Positions 26,573 to 40,696 of a DNA stretch of 64,000 nt are shown in pieces. This DNA comes from Nocardia brevicatena NBRC 12119 (GTDB lineage: Bacteria; Actinomycetota; Actinomycetes; Mycobacteriales; Mycobacteriaceae): the NCBI RefSeq assembly GCF_000308495.1, contig NZ_BAFU01000086.1:124001-188000 (forward strand). The letters run 5' to 3'. The first letter of the stretch is position 1. Each line of letters starts with the position of its first letter. A model generated the notes under the pieces. The model was not told where the DNA came from. It did not search any database and saw nothing but the letters and a program-made list of their open reading frames with translations. The translations under genes were made by a program, and so were the position numbers.

Positions 26573-27709
26573 TCAGCGCAGCTTGCCGAAGAACTCCCGC
26601 ACATCCCGAACGAACAGATCCGGCGCCTCCATGGCCGCGAAATGGCCGCCGCGGTCGAAATGCGACCACTGCACCACGGTGTTCTGCTTCTCCGCGATAC
26701 CGCGGATCGTCCTGCCGCCCGGGAATACCGCCACCCCGGTCGGCACCCCGGAATCGGGCAATTCGGCGCCCCACTGCTCTGATTCCTTGTACAGCCGCAG
26801 CGACGATCCGGCGGTATTGGTGAGCCAGAGGATCGCGAGGTTGGTCAGCAGCATGTCCCTGTCCATGGATTCCTCGGGCAGCGTTTTGGACGGGTCGATA
26901 TAGCTGCGCACCACATCCACGATCCAGGCCAGCATGCCCGCCGGGGAATCGCTCAGCGCCGGCGCGAGGGTCTGCGGACGAGTGGAGTGGATGGCCGCGT
27001 AACCGGAGGTCTGCGAAGACGACCAGTCCCGCAACTCCCGCAGCCTCGCCCGATCGTCCTCGCTGTAACCGGCGCCGTCGTCGTCCCGGGCCGGAATGGT
27101 GATCGGGTCGTTGAGATGCACCCCGATCACCTGTTCGGTCGCGATACGGCCGACCTGCGGCGCGATGAACGACCCCGCGTCACCGCCCTGCAGGCCGTAG
27201 CGCCGATAGTCCAGGCGTCGCATCAGGGTCACGATCCGTTCGGCGCTGCGCTCGGTGGCGGCCGCGCCGGGTGTCCGCGTCGGACCCGAGAAGCCGATAC
27301 CGGGCAGAGTCGGTATCACCAGGTGGAACGCGTCGGCCGGATCCGCGCCGTGGGAGCGCGGATTCGCAAGCGGGCCGATGACCTCGGTGAAATCGGTGAA
27401 CGGCCAGCCCTGCACGAGCACCAGCGGTACGGCGTCCGGTTCGGGTGAGCGAACGTGCACGAAGTGCATCCGCTCCCCGTCGATTTCCGTGACGAACTGC
27501 TCGTACGCATTGCGCGCGGCCTCGTGTGCGCGCCAGTCGTAGCGGGTTCGCCAGTACTCGGCGAATTCGCGCACATAACCAGTCGGTATGCCATGGCTCC
27601 AACCGACATCGGGCAGTTCGTCCGGCCAGCGGGTAGCGGCCAGCCGGGTGTTCAAGTCGTCGATGGCGGATTGCGGGATGGCGATTCGGAAGGGCTCGAT
27701 GCTCGTCAT
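26573..27709 (-). CDS. Epoxide hydrolase (alpha/beta hydrolase)
   Basis: 378 residues, with an N-terminal EHN-type lid ([38 protein letters not shown]) followed by an alpha/beta-hydrolase domain. The oxyanion-hole HGWP motif appears as QGWPF, the nucleophile elbow as LQGGDAGSF (Asp), and the C-terminal His in [16 protein letters not shown]. This is the soluble epoxide hydrolase fold of juvenile-hormone/microsomal EH type. ATG 27709 is chosen by homology; a GTG six codons upstream (27727) sits close behind GAGGA and is possible. It follows the Nudix gene by 38 bp and may be cotranscribed with it. Confidence 0.88.
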   Translation of the reverse strand: MTSIEPFRIAIPQSAIDDLNTRLAATRWPDELPDVGWSHGIPTGYVREFAEYWRTRYDWRAHEAARNAYEQFVTEIDGERMHFVHVRSPEPDAVPLVLVQGWPFTDFTEVIGPLANPRSHGADPADAFHLVIPTLPGIGFSGPTRTPGAAATERSAERIVTLMRRLDYRRYGLQGGDAGSFIAPQVGRIATEQVIGVHLNDPITIPARDDDGAGYSEDDRARLRELRDWSSSQTSGYAAIHSTRPQTLAPALSDSPAGMLAWIVDVVRSYIDPSKTLPEESMDRDMLLTNLAILWLTNTAGSSLRLYKESEQWGAELPDSGVPTGVAVFPGGRTIRGIAEKQNTVVQWSHFDRGGHFAAMEAPDLFVRDVREFFGKLR

Positions 27710-27747
27710 GCCGCCGAAGTTAAGCACTCCTCAGGACATTTCCGTCC

Positions 27748-28473
27748 TCAATCGAACAGATCCGCTCGAGACAGCAACTGCTCACGCGTCACCGTGAGCG
27801 CGAACGGCGGTACGCCGGGCGCATCCGCCCCCGGAAGGACCGCCCGCTCGGGCGCATCGACGACGAGCAGGTCGAGGGCGGCCCGACCGCCGGGGCCGTC
27901 GGGATGGGCGTGCAACCAGACGAAACCATGTTCGGCCGACTCGATGGTCCGCGGCAGGACCTTCACCAGTTCGGTGGCCGTCTCCTCCGCGAGACCGCTC
28001 AGATCGATCCGGGCCTGAAGCGCGCGCAGCGACGGCCAGGCCGCGGCGAAACCGGGATGCAATGGATGGCGCTCCACCTCGCGCTCCGGCACCCACGCCA
28101 ATGCGGTGCTCTCCTGGTTGGCGCTGGTCGGCAATGGTGTGGCGGCATCGGCGACCACGGTGGTGTACGTCCAACCACTGGGTGCGGTGGCGGTCAGCCG
28201 CTCGGCCCGCACCTGTACGTCGTCGGCCGCGATACCGGCTTCCTCTTCGGCCTCACGGACAGCGGTGTGCACCGCTGTCTCGTCACTGTCCCGCGCTCCA
28301 CCGGGCAGTGCCCATGTTCCGCCTTGATGGCTCCAGAGGGCACGGTGCTGCAGCAGCACCGCCGACCCACCGCCTTCCAGCGGCGCACGCAGCAGCAACC
28401 CCGCCGCACCGAACCGACCCCAGTGCCGCACCCCTCCCGGGCTCAGCGCCCAGCCGTCACCATCACCGCGCAT
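27748..28473 (-). CDS. mutT3: MutT3-like Nudix hydrolase
   Basis: 241 residues. The Nudix box GGARDSDETAVHTAVREAEE-EAGI fits GX5EX7REUXEEXGU at residues ~58-81, after a LQHRALWSHQGGTWALPGG strand. Proteins of this family remove oxidised nucleotides or other nucleoside diphosphate derivatives. In M. tuberculosis the mutT3 gene lies between thiE and glnX, and here the Nudix gene likewise precedes divergent glnX; the ortholog call rests on that order and on family resemblance. The ATG at 28473 is preceded by ACGGTACGAG without an obvious strong ribosome-binding site. Confidence 0.85.
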   Translation of the reverse strand: MRGDGDGWALSPGGVRHWGRFGAAGLLLRAPLEGGGSAVLLQHRALWSHQGGTWALPGGARDSDETAVHTAVREAEEEAGIAADDVQVRAERLTATAPSGWTYTTVVADAATPLPTSANQESTALAWVPEREVERHPLHPGFAAAWPSLRALQARIDLSGLAEETATELVKVLPRTIESAEHGFVWLHAHPDGPGGRAALDLLVVDAPERAVLPGADAPGVPPFALTVTREQLLSRADLFD

Positions 28474-28642
28474 CTCGTACCGTCCTCGTCAACCGACCCC
28501 ATCCCATCCTGCCGCAAACCGGACAGCAGATGGCGTGGTGGTGCGGGAGGATAACGTCGGAATACACCGTCGAAGCGCGCGACGGGGCATAACCGAATAC
28601 GCTCGACACAGCGCACACGGCGCCCCGAGCGGGGAGGTGGAC

Positions 28643-30000
28643 ATGACGCGGGTGGCAGCGGATCGGGTGGCGGTCGAACCCGAGTCGACGGCCGGCCCTG
28701 AACCGTCGAGCAGGACCGGGCAACTATTTCCGCTACGCCCTCGCGTGGCGACGGTCCGGGAACGACTCGCAATCGGTCGGTTACGGTCGTTCGCGCAGTC
28801 GTCGCCGGGACGGCTCATCGGTATCGGCCTACTTCTGGTCGGCCTGTGCCTGGCGGCCGGAGTGGTGAGCGCGGCCTCGGTGAACGACCGGCAGCACGGT
28901 CTGGACCTCCTGCTCACCGATATCGAACCGGATGCCAATGCGGCACACCACCTCTACACCTCGCTGTCGGTCGCCGACGCCGCCGCCAGTACGGCCTTCA
29001 TCTCCGGCGGCCTGGAACCGCAGGCCGTGCGCGACCGATACAGCCAGGCCATGGGCGAGGGCGCGGCGGAACTGGTGCGGCTGTCCGGCAACGACGGCGA
29101 GGATCTACGGCAGCGCATGGGGATCGCCGCCGGACTGCCGGTCTACTCCGGACTCGTGGAAACCGCCCGGGCGAACAACCGCGCCGGACATCCCGTGGGC
29201 GCCGCCTACTTGAGCGAGGCGTCCAACCAGATGCAGACCGTTCTGCTGCCGATGGCCGAACAACTGCACCAGCGGCGTGCCGCCGCGGTGGACGACGCCC
29301 AACGCCACCAGATTCGGCCGCCCTGGCTCGCATTCCTGTTGCTGCTCGCGGCCCTGGGCACGCTGATCTGGGCACAGATCCTGCTGGCCCGACACTGGCA
29401 CCGGACCTTCAACCCCGGACTGCTGCTGGCATCCGGGGCGATGCTGATCCTATTGGCCTGGACGGTGTTCGCGGGCGCCATCGCGGCGGCGTCCATGGCC
29501 GGTGCGCGCGCCGACGACGCGGTCCTGTCGGCCCGGCTCATCGAGAGCCGAATCCTGGCCCAGCAGGCGCGCTCGGCGGAAACGCTGAAGCTGGTGCGCC
29601 GCGATACCTCCGGCGATTACGATCGCACCTTCGACGCCAACATCACCAGACTGAACGAATTGCTGTCCGAACACGACGACCCCGCGTCCACCACCGCCCG
29701 CTCGGCGCTGGACCGGTGGCTCGGTGCGCACCGGCGCATGAACGACGCCCTGAACCGGGGAGATTTCGCCCGCGCCGCCACATCGGCCACCGGTCCCGGC
29801 GCGGTGAACGCCACCATCCATGTCGAGGAATTGGATCAGGCGCTCGGCCAGGGAATCTCCGAGGCGCGTGACACCTTGCGCGACAAGATCTCCCGAAGTG
29901 CCCGAGTCTTCGACTATCTGGCGCCCGGAGCGGCGATCCTCGGTATCGCCGCCGCAGGCTACATCGTATTCGGTATCTGGCCCAGACTGCGGGAGTACCA

Positions 30001-30004
<4 letters not shown>
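28643..30004 (+). CDS. glnX: GlnX-like membrane sensor of the GlnH-PknG pathway
   Basis: 453 residues with four predicted transmembrane helices: LIGIGLLLVGLCLAAGVVSA (~60), LAFLLLLAALGTLIWAQILL (~232), LLLASGAMLILLAWTVFAGA (~260) and YLAPGAAILGIAAAGYIVFG (~430). Two large helical extracytoplasmic domains lie between them. In mycobacteria GlnX relays amino-acid binding by lipoprotein GlnH to the kinase PknG. Start ATG 28643 follows GGGGAGGTGG. The stop overlaps the glnH start (ATGA), and pknG follows, exactly the order known from M. tuberculosis. Confidence 0.88.
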
Positions 30005-33502
<3,498 letters not shown>

Positions 33503-33521
33503 GCCGGGAGTCCGCGCCGGT

Positions 33522-34220
33522 TCAGTCGGCTTCCAACAGCGCGGTTTTCAGCTCGCGGGCAGCGGCTTCCGGATCATCGGCCGCGGCGATCGCGCGGACC
33601 ACGACCACACGGGTAGCTCCCGCCGCGAGGACCTCCGGCAGCGTGCCGTGGTCGATACCGCCGATGGCGAACCACGGACGGGTCGGTCGGGAGTCGGCAG
33701 TGGCCCGGACCAGCTCCAGACCGGCGGCCGGACGGCCCGGCTTGGTGGGGGTGGCCCAGACCGGGCCGGTGCAGAAGTAGTCGATGTTCTCGTCGACGGC
33801 GGCCGGGCCGGCCTGGGAACGGTCGTGGGTGGAGCGGCCGATCACCACGTCCGGGCCCAGGATACGGCGGGCGTACCAGGGCGGCAGGTCCTCTTGCCCC
33901 AGGTGCAGCACGTCGGCTCCGGCGGCCAGTGCCAGATCGGCGCGGTCGTTCACCGCGAACAGGGCGCCGTACCGGCGCGCGGCGGCCTTGAGTTCGGCGA
34001 GCGCTCCGAGTTCGGCCTTCGCCTCCAGCGGTCCGAACTTCGCCTCCCCCGGGGAGCCCTTGTCGCGAAGCTGGATGATATCCACTCCGCCGGCCAGCGC
34101 GGCCTCGGCGAACTCGGCGAGGTCGCCCTTCTCCCGGCGGGCATCGGTGCACAGGTACAGACGCGCGGTGGCCAACCGGTCTCGCGGCGGCAGCGCTCGG
34201 CGGGCGTGGGACGGTTGCAC
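33522..34220 (-). CDS. thiE: Thiamine-phosphate synthase ThiE
   Basis: 232 residues. ThiE joins HMP-pyrophosphate and thiazole-phosphate carboxylate. The TIM-barrel motifs are [73 protein letters not shown] and FAIGGI. A short charged N-terminal extension precedes the usual start, as in mycobacteria. GTG 34220 is supported by a TACGGT -10 box seven bases upstream, implying a leaderless mRNA; a much longer open frame upstream would run antisense to thiO and is rejected. It diverges from thiOSG, so both halves of the final coupling are controlled from one 54-bp region. Confidence 0.96.
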   Translation of the reverse strand: MQPSHARRALPPRDRLATARLYLCTDARREKGDLAEFAEAALAGGVDIIQLRDKGSPGEAKFGPLEAKAELGALAELKAAARRYGALFAVNDRADLALAAGADVLHLGQEDLPPWYARRILGPDVVIGRSTHDRSQAGPAAVDENIDYFCTGPVWATPTKPGRPAAGLELVRATADSRPTRPWFAIGGIDHGTLPEVLAAGATRVVVVRAIAAADDPEAAARELKTALLEAD

Positions 34221-34227
34221 GCCTATG

Positions 34228-34233
34228 ACCGTA
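34228..34233 (-). promoter_or_regulatory. Candidate -10 box of leaderless thiE, inside an inverted repeat
   Basis: The minus-strand hexamer TACGGT lies seven bases before the thiE GTG. The inverted repeat GTAGC-CGC-GCTAC (34231-34243) overlaps it and sits midway between the divergent thiE and thiO starts. No TPP riboswitch is visible in this gap, so transcriptional control through the repeat is a possibility only. Confidence 0.4.
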
Positions 34234-34274
34234 GCCGCGCTACCGTGGGGAAGCGAGCAGGAGGTGGACCAACA

Positions 34275-35464
34275 GTGCGGACGCTGGCAGTCGTGGGCGG
34301 TGGTGCCATCGGGCTCGCAGTGGCGTGGTGCGCCGCCGAGAACGGGTGGGCGGTGACGCTCTACGACCCCGAGGTGGGCTCGGGCGCCTCCTGGGTGGCC
34401 GGGGGGATGCTGGCCCCGCTGTCGGAAGGCTGGCCCGGTGAAGACGCCGTCCTGGCGTTCGGGGCCGCCGCGCTGGCGCGCTGGCCGCGGTTCGGCGCAC
34501 GTATCGAGGCCGCGACCGGAATCCGGGTGTTCGTCGCGAACGAGACACTGACCGTGGCGCAGGACACCGCCGACGCCGCCGACCTGCGTACGGTCGCCGA
34601 ATGGGTGGGCGGCCACGGCCACGATATGCGCGTTCTCGACCGGGCGGGGGTACGCGCCCTCGAACCGGCGCTGGCCCGTACCGTCCGGGCCGGTCTGCTC
34701 GCCCCCGCCGAACCCGCCGTGGACAACCGGCTGCTGGTCACCGCGCTGCGGACCGCCGCGGTCGCGGCCGGAGTGACGCTGCGCGCGGAGTCGGTGTGCC
34801 AACTCGAGGAGCTGCCGCACGAACAGGTGGTATTGGCCGCGGGCGCGTTCTCGGCGCGGCTGTGGCCGGACCTGCCGGTACGTCCGGTGAAGGGGGAGAT
34901 TCTGCGCCTGCGGCACCGGCCCGGCGCCCAACCACCGCCCACCCGGGTGATCCGGGCGCGGGTGCACGGCCGACCCGTGTACTTCGTACCCCGCGCGGAG
35001 GGGATCGTGGTGGGCGCGACCCAGTACGAGGCCGGGTTCGACACCGCCGTGACCGTTGCCGGTGTGCGTGATCTGATCGCCGACGCCGAGACGATTCTGC
35101 CCGGTATCGGCGAATACGAGTTGGCCGAGACGAACGCCGGTTCCCGACCCGCCACCCCGGACAATCTGCCGCTCATCGGCCGGCTGACCGATCGGGTGGT
35201 GGCCGCCACCGGGCACGGTCGCAACGGCATGCTGACCGTCGCGCTCACCGCCGAGGCCGTGCTCGCCGAACTGGCCGATCGACCCCTGGCCGCGGCCCGG
35301 GTCGCCGACCCCCATCGCTTCTCGACGTCATCGGCCACACATGCTCGGTCCACGGCCTGTCCCGAACCCGGAGCGACCGAGCGCGGAAGCGATGACCCGG
35401 GACAGCAGGGGGTCACCAACCCGCCCGTGCGAACGCGCGGGCAATTGGACACAGGAGGAGTTCG

Positions 35465-35468
<4 letters not shown>
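34275..35468 (+). CDS. thiO: Glycine oxidase ThiO
   Basis: 397 residues. ThiO oxidises glycine to the imine used by ThiG. The FAD motif [20 protein letters not shown] is at the N-terminus, with [20 protein letters not shown], the substrate domain with [15 protein letters not shown] and the C-terminal [20 protein letters not shown] 34275 follows AGGAGGTGG. After the expected end (near [13 protein letters not shown]) the frame runs ~45 residues further as a hydrophilic, Pro/Thr/Gly-rich tail that encodes the thiS ribosome-binding site at its end (GGAGGA) and overlaps thiS by ATGA. The tail is probably disordered and serves to couple translation. Confidence 0.93.
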
Positions 35469-36434
<966 letters not shown>

Positions 36435-36476
36435 GGGTGTCCCCTGGCCTTCGGTCCCACCGCTGTCGGGGTCGGA

Positions 36477-36492
36477 TCATCCTCGAGGATGA
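36477..36492. promoter_or_regulatory. Perfect 16-bp palindrome before the ABC transporter
   Basis: TCATCCTCGAGGATGA is perfectly symmetric and lies 57 bp before the ABC ATPase start, in the promoter position. No regulator gene is adjacent. It is a candidate operator for an unlinked regulator. Confidence 0.45.
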
Positions 36493-36549
36493 CCGGCGAC
36501 AAGACCACCGAGCGACGCGCCGCCGACGGTGATACGGCATGCTGTGCTC

Positions 36550-37518
36550 ATGATCGAGCTGAAGGGCCTGACCAAACATTACGGGCAGACCGTCGCGGTT
36601 CAGGATCTGACCTTCACCGTGCGCCCCGGACAGGTGACAGGTTTCCTCGGGCCGAACGGCGCCGGTAAGTCCACCACTATGCGGATGATCCTCGGACTGG
36701 ACAAACCCACGGCCGGTACCGCCTTGATCGGCGGCATGCCGTATCGGCAGTTGAAGCATCCGCTTCGCGAGGTGGGCGCCCTGCTGGACGCGAAATGGGT
36801 GCATCCGAACCGTTCCGCCCGGGCCCATCTGCAGTGGATGGCGGCCTCCAACGGCATCCCGAAATCGCGGGTGGAGGAGGTACTGCGGCTGGTCGGCCTG
36901 TCGGAGGTGGCGGGCAAGAAGGCGGGCGGATTCTCCCTGGGGATGTCCCAGCGGCTCGGCCTGGCCGGTGCGCTGCTCGGTGATCCGAAGGTACTGCTGT
37001 TCGACGAGCCGGTCAACGGCCTGGACCCGGAGGGCATCCTGTGGATCCGCCGGTTCATGCAGCGACTGGCCGCCGAGGGCCGCACCGTGCTGGTGTCCAG
37101 TCACCTACTGTCGGAGATGGCACAGACCGCCGAGCACCTGGTGGTGATCGGACGGGGACGGCTGATCTCCGATTCCACCACCAAGGAGTTCATCGCCCGC
37201 GCGTCCGAGGCGTCGGTGCGGGTGCGCAGCCCGCAGTTGGACCAGCTGCGCAGCCTGCTCACCTCCAATGGGATGACCGTCCGGGAGGACGGCACCGACA
37301 CCGACGGCTCGGCGATCGTGGTGACCGGTGTGACCAGCGACGCGGTCGGCAAGCTGGCCGGCGCCAACGACATCACCCTGTTCGAGCTCGCGCCCATGCA
37401 CGCCTCACTGGAGGAGGCGTTCATGCGAATGACCGGTGGCGAGGTCCAGTACCACGGACAAACCGAGACACTCCCGGATCGGATGGACCGGGACGAGGCA
37501 ATGGGAGGTGCGCTGTGA
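36550..37518 (+). CDS. ABC transporter ATP-binding protein
   Basis: 322 residues: Walker A GPNGAGKST (~38), Q-loop region, signature GGFSLGMSQRLGLA (the LSGGQ loop is replaced by FSLGMSQ, as in many drug/peptide-export ATPases), Walker B VLLFDEPVNGLDPEG, and the H-loop SSHLLSEM. A ~100-residue C-terminal regulatory extension (VRVRSPQLDQLRSLL) is typical of the DrrA/bacitracin-export class. The ATG at 36550 is chosen over one seven codons upstream. Its stop overlaps the permease start (TGATG). Export of a lipid or antibiotic-like molecule is inferred. Confidence 0.92.
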   Translation: MIELKGLTKHYGQTVAVQDLTFTVRPGQVTGFLGPNGAGKSTTMRMILGLDKPTAGTALIGGMPYRQLKHPLREVGALLDAKWVHPNRSARAHLQWMAASNGIPKSRVEEVLRLVGLSEVAGKKAGGFSLGMSQRLGLAGALLGDPKVLLFDEPVNGLDPEGILWIRRFMQRLAAEGRTVLVSSHLLSEMAQTAEHLVVIGRGRLISDSTTKEFIARASEASVRVRSPQLDQLRSLLTSNGMTVREDGTDTDGSAIVVTGVTSDAVGKLAGANDITLFELAPMHASLEEAFMRMTGGEVQYHGQTETLPDRMDRDEAMGGAL

Positions 37519-38285
37519 TGGGCGTGCTGGCGGCGGAACGTATCAAACTCACCTCGACCAAGTCGCCGTGGTGGTGTTCGGCGGTCGTGGTGGCCCTCGC
37601 GCTCGGCTTCGCCGCTCTCATGGCGTTCATCACACGGATCGCGGCCGACCAGCCCGAGGCGAACGCCCCGGCACTGACGGTCGACACGGCCTTCCTCGGC
37701 CTCAGCGGTTTCGGGATGATGGTTCTGATGATCCTGGCCACCCTGACCGTGACGAGCGAATACCGCTTCGGCATCATCCGGACGACCTTTCAGGCGATGC
37801 CGAACCGTTCGCTCGTCCTGATCGCCAAGGCGGGCCTGATCGGCGTGTTCGGGGCCGTACTCACCACTGTGCTCGCCTTCGGGGCATTCGCGGTGGCGAA
37901 GGCGGTCGGCGGCGATATGGCCGGCTCGCTGGTGTTCGAAGGGAACTGGCGGGCCGTCTACGCCATCCCTATCATGGCCGTACTCCATGTGATGCTGGCC
38001 ATCGGTGTCGGCGCGCTGGTGCGGCAGTCGGCGGCGGCCATCTCGCTGCTGGTGCTGTGGCCGCTCATCATCGAACCGCTCGTCGGCGTACTCGGCAGCG
38101 TGGGCCGCGATATCAGCGCCTTCCTGCCGTTCCAGAACGCCGGTCGTTTCCTGACCATGGACCAGTCGTCCATGGTGATGGTGGACTGGCATTGGGGAGT
38201 GTGGGGCAGCCTGTTCTACTTCATCGGTTTCACCGTTGTGGTTTTCGGTGCCGCGCTATACGTGGTGAACGTGCGCGACGCCTGA
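37518..38285 (+). CDS. ABC transporter permease (ABC-2 type)
   Basis: 255 residues with about six transmembrane helices: WWCSAVVVALALGFAALMAF, GFGMMVLMILATLTVTSEY, LVLIAKAGLIGVFGAVLTTV, VYAIPIMAVLHVMLAIGVGA, AAISLLVLWPLIIEPLVGVL and LFYFIGFTVVVFGAALYVV. The TSEYRFGIIRTTF loop after helix 2 is characteristic of ABC-2 exporter permeases. It starts at ATG 37518 overlapping the ATPase stop (a GTG one codon upstream is possible). Two hairpins follow it, ending the two-gene operon. Confidence 0.9.
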   Translation: MGVLAAERIKLTSTKSPWWCSAVVVALALGFAALMAFITRIAADQPEANAPALTVDTAFLGLSGFGMMVLMILATLTVTSEYRFGIIRTTFQAMPNRSLVLIAKAGLIGVFGAVLTTVLAFGAFAVAKAVGGDMAGSLVFEGNWRAVYAIPIMAVLHVMLAIGVGALVRQSAAAISLLVLWPLIIEPLVGVLGSVGRDISAFLPFQNAGRFLTMDQSSMVMVDWHWGVWGSLFYFIGFTVVVFGAALYVVNVRDA

Positions 38286-38290
38286 GAAGA

Positions 38291-38324
38291 CAACCCGAGC
38301 CGCTTTCCCTCGCCACTCGGGTTG
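38291..38324 (+). terminator. Hairpin directly after the ABC permease
   Basis: CAACCCGAG (38291-38299) pairs perfectly with CTCGGGTTG (38316-38324) across a 16-base loop, six bases after the permease stop. It is moderate as a terminator and may act with the much stronger hairpin 75 bp further on. Confidence 0.6.
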
Positions 38325-38399
38325 CCGGTGAGGCGACCTTGTCGGAAGGTCGGTCCACCCCTCGCACCGTCGGTCACTGCCCGGCCGACGGGGCGCACG

Positions 38400-38430
38400 C
38401 CGGCCCGGCGCGTGGTGCGCGCCGGGCCGG
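38400..38430 (+). terminator. Strong GC hairpin in the ABC-cyclase gap
   Basis: CCGGCCCGGCGCG (38400-38412) and CGCGCCGGGCCGG (38418-38430) form a perfect 13-bp stem with a TGGTG loop. It is very likely the transcription terminator of the ABC operon. The remaining DNA to 38622 holds the cyclase promoter, with TTGTCT (38518) and TAGCAT (38543) as a weak candidate pair. Confidence 0.8.
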
Positions 38431-38622
38431 TGGCGGTTCTCACATTCCGCATCGGACCCGGTCGGGCGGGGGAGACCCGGGTTCGCACATGAACGTCGCA
38501 TTAACTGTAACGGCCAGTTGTCTTTTCGAGCCGAACGCCGACTAGCATCGAAACGGCACCACACGTTAACCGATCGGCGGGCCCAATGGTGTGGCCGCAC
38601 CCGTCCGATAGAGAGGTGACAG

Positions 38623-39657
38623 GTGGCGATCATCGGCACTCCTCCCACGTCGAAAGCGCTGAGATACGCTCATGGCGTGAACGATAAAGCTTCCGGCCGT
38701 GCTGCCCCCGCACCGGAGCCGGAAGTCGATGAATCCGAGTCCCACTCCATCGATATCGCCGGTACGGTCGATGCCGCGGCCCTCGAATCCGATGAGATTC
38801 CGGTAATAGAGCTGCGGCCCGTCCCGGAGACCGAGGGCACGGCAGGACACCACGATTCCCGCTCGTATATCGGTCGTCCACTGTCGGCGCTGGTCAAAAA
38901 AGCGAACGAACACGCGGACGTGATCGGCGTCCTGCGCAGGGCGCGCGAACAACTACCCGGCGACCCGTCCTTCGGTGATCCGCTGTCCGTCTCCGGTCCC
39001 GGCGGTGCCCGCGCCGTCGCCCGCGCGGCGGACAAATTGGTCGGTGGTACGCCCAGCGCGGCCCGCGAGATCGGCTTCGGTGCCCTCCAGGTGTGGCAGG
39101 CGTTCCTGGAGCGTCTCGGCCGCGGTAAGGGCGAACAAGAGATGACCGTGATGTTCACCGACCTGGTCGCCTTTTCCGGCTGGTCGCTCACCGCGGGCGA
39201 CGAGGCCACCCTTGCGCTGCTGCGCCGGGTTGCCGGGGCGATCGAACCCCCCATCGGCGAACACGGCGGTCATCTCGTCAAACGAATGGGTGACGGTGCC
39301 ATGGCGGTATTCTGCTCGGCAGACGATGCCGTCCACGCGGCCGTCGCCGCCAAGCGCAACCTGGCCGATATCTGTGTCGACGATTACCGGCCCCGTATGC
39401 GCATCGGTCTGCACACCGGTTCCCCCCGGGAAATCGGCGGCGACTGGCTGGGTGTCGACGTCACCATCGCCGCCCGTGTCATGGAGGCAGGCGGCAACGG
39501 CCGCACCATGATCTCCGAGGCCACCCTGGACGCGTTGTCCCCGGAAACCTTGACCGACCTGGGGTATACGGTGCGCCCCTTGCGCCGGAGCTTCTTCAGC
39601 GCTCCACTCAACGGTGTTCCCGAGGATCTGCGCATCTACCGGCTCACCGCCGGCTGA
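38623..39657 (+). CDS. Class III adenylate/guanylate cyclase
   Basis: 344 residues. A disordered acidic N-terminus (1-90) and a helical linker precede a C-terminal cyclase domain (~170-340). Visible catalytic features are the metal aspartates in FTDLVAFSG and RMGDGAMAVF, the purine-specifying Lys in LVKRMGDG, and DWLGVDVTIAARVMEAG, where the transition-state Arg and adenine-contacting Asp are kept. The position normally Asn (VNxAAR) is Thr (VTIAAR), which may lower activity. GTG 38623 follows GAGAGGTGAC; a second GTG at 38677 is possible. No membrane segment is seen, so the protein is cytosolic. Confidence 0.9.
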   Translation: MAIIGTPPTSKALRYAHGVNDKASGRAAPAPEPEVDESESHSIDIAGTVDAAALESDEIPVIELRPVPETEGTAGHHDSRSYIGRPLSALVKKANEHADVIGVLRRAREQLPGDPSFGDPLSVSGPGGARAVARAADKLVGGTPSAAREIGFGALQVWQAFLERLGRGKGEQEMTVMFTDLVAFSGWSLTAGDEATLALLRRVAGAIEPPIGEHGGHLVKRMGDGAMAVFCSADDAVHAAVAAKRNLADICVDDYRPRMRIGLHTGSPREIGGDWLGVDVTIAARVMEAGGNGRTMISEATLDALSPETLTDLGYTVRPLRRSFFSAPLNGVPEDLRIYRLTAG

Positions 39658-39756
39658 CCGCATCACCGAGCGGGACCGACCCTCCCGAGTGCGAGCCGGT
39701 TGCGGAATTCCGTGACCTGCCGGGGCAGATCCCTCACATGTCCCCCGAGCCGGCAG

Positions 39757-40212
39757 ATGATCGAACGGCCGCAGTCACGATCGCCGTTCGAAGGAGGAGT
39801 CATCGACCTCACCGTGCTCACCGGCGCTGCCGTGCTGATCGCCGGTGTCCTGTCCGTATTCGCTCCGCCGGCCGCAGCGGACGGGCCGGCCCCCGCGCCC
39901 ATTCCCGCTCCACCCGCGAGCGCCGCATGGCCGCCCATCGAGGATTGCGGCCGGTACTTCTGCCCGTGTCCGGACGTCTTCCGGCTGCCCACCGAACCCG
40001 ATGCCTGGGGGAGCCGCCATATGCTGCTGTTCGGCAGCCCGTACGGGCGGGGCGATATCGTCTGCCACTACGACCGGACGAACGGATTCCTGGACGCGTG
40101 GCAGAAAGGCATCGACGGCTACCATCAGCTGTACAACGTGCAGACACTGTCCAGTGCGCAGACGGGCAGAGTATACCTGTGGAATCCGGTGGGTGTCCGC
40201 GAGAACCTTTGA
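39757..40212 (+). CDS. Small secreted cysteine-containing protein
   Basis: About 151 residues. A signal-peptide-like segment (VLTGAAVLIAGVLSVFAPPAAADG, cleavage likely after AAA-D) leads to a proline-rich stretch and a mature domain with DCGRYFCPCPDVF and DIVCHYDRTNG, four cysteines likely forming disulfides. I do not recognise the family. The start is uncertain: ATG 39757 gives a basic n-region, but the best ribosome-binding site (AAGGAGGAG near 39790) lies downstream of it, and an internal GTG (39811) could also be used. It stands alone between the cyclase and a convergent deaminase. Confidence 0.62.
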   Translation: MIERPQSRSPFEGGVIDLTVLTGAAVLIAGVLSVFAPPAAADGPAPAPIPAPPASAAWPPIEDCGRYFCPCPDVFRLPTEPDAWGSRHMLLFGSPYGRGDIVCHYDRTNGFLDAWQKGIDGYHQLYNVQTLSSAQTGRVYLWNPVGVRENL

Positions 40213-40240
40213 GCCGCCACAGCGCCGGTGAGCTCGGCGG

Positions 40241-40696
40241 TTACGATAGATCGAGGTGCCGATTCATCTCCATGGCGGCCTCGGCCAGCTCGGGGAGTTC
40301 GATCACCGTCCGCCCGTGCCGTCTCAGTTTCTCCACCCCGACACAGTTCTCGACGAAGGTCGCCGGTTCCCGCCACGCGATGACAATGGTGGGGATACCG
40401 GCGGTGATAATGCGGTCGGTGCATGGCGGCCGGGTCGCGGTGGCGCGCTCGGAACAGGGTTCGAGGGTGCTGTAGATGGTGGCACGGCTCAGCCGGGGAT
40501 CGTTCGGCTCGAGTTTGTCGAGCGCGGATTCCTCGGCATGCACCTTGGGATCGGTCTCCCGCGAGTATCCGTTGGATATCTCCACTCCGTCGGCGACGAT
40601 CACCGCCCCGACCGAGAACGCCCCGGTAACGGCCGGACTGAGCCGGGCGAGCTCTATGGCCCGAGTCATCCAGTAGTGGTGGTCGTGCTCGGTCAC
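40241..40696 (-). CDS. RibD-like cytidine/deoxycytidylate deaminase domain protein
   Basis: 151 residues with the zinc-deaminase signature: KVHAEESAL (His and catalytic Glu) and TLEPCSERATATRPPCTDRI (two Cys ligands, with spacing longer than the usual PCxxC because of an insert). The fold corresponds to the N-terminal half of RibD. GTG 40696 overlaps the stop of the reductase gene upstream (GTGA), so the two halves of a RibD-like activity are made as separate coupled proteins. A diaminohydroxyphosphoribosyl-pyrimidine deaminase role is plausible but not proven; a general nucleoside/pyrimidine deaminase is the alternative. Confidence 0.82.
   Translation of the reverse strand: MTEHDHHYWMTRAIELARLSPAVTGAFSVGAVIVADGVEISNGYSRETDPKVHAEESALDKLEPNDPRLSRATIYSTLEPCSERATATRPPCTDRIITAGIPTIVIAWREPATFVENCVGVEKLRRHGRTVIELPELAEAAMEMNRHLDLS

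Noticed and set aside
34221-35315. In-frame upstream extension of thiE that would make a 597-residue protein
   Set aside because: The extension lies antisense to thiO. A GTG with a well-placed -10 box gives a normal-length ThiE.
36529-36549. ATG seven codons upstream of the chosen ABC ATPase start
   Set aside because: The family begins at MIELKGLTKHYG, and the extra codons add nothing conserved.
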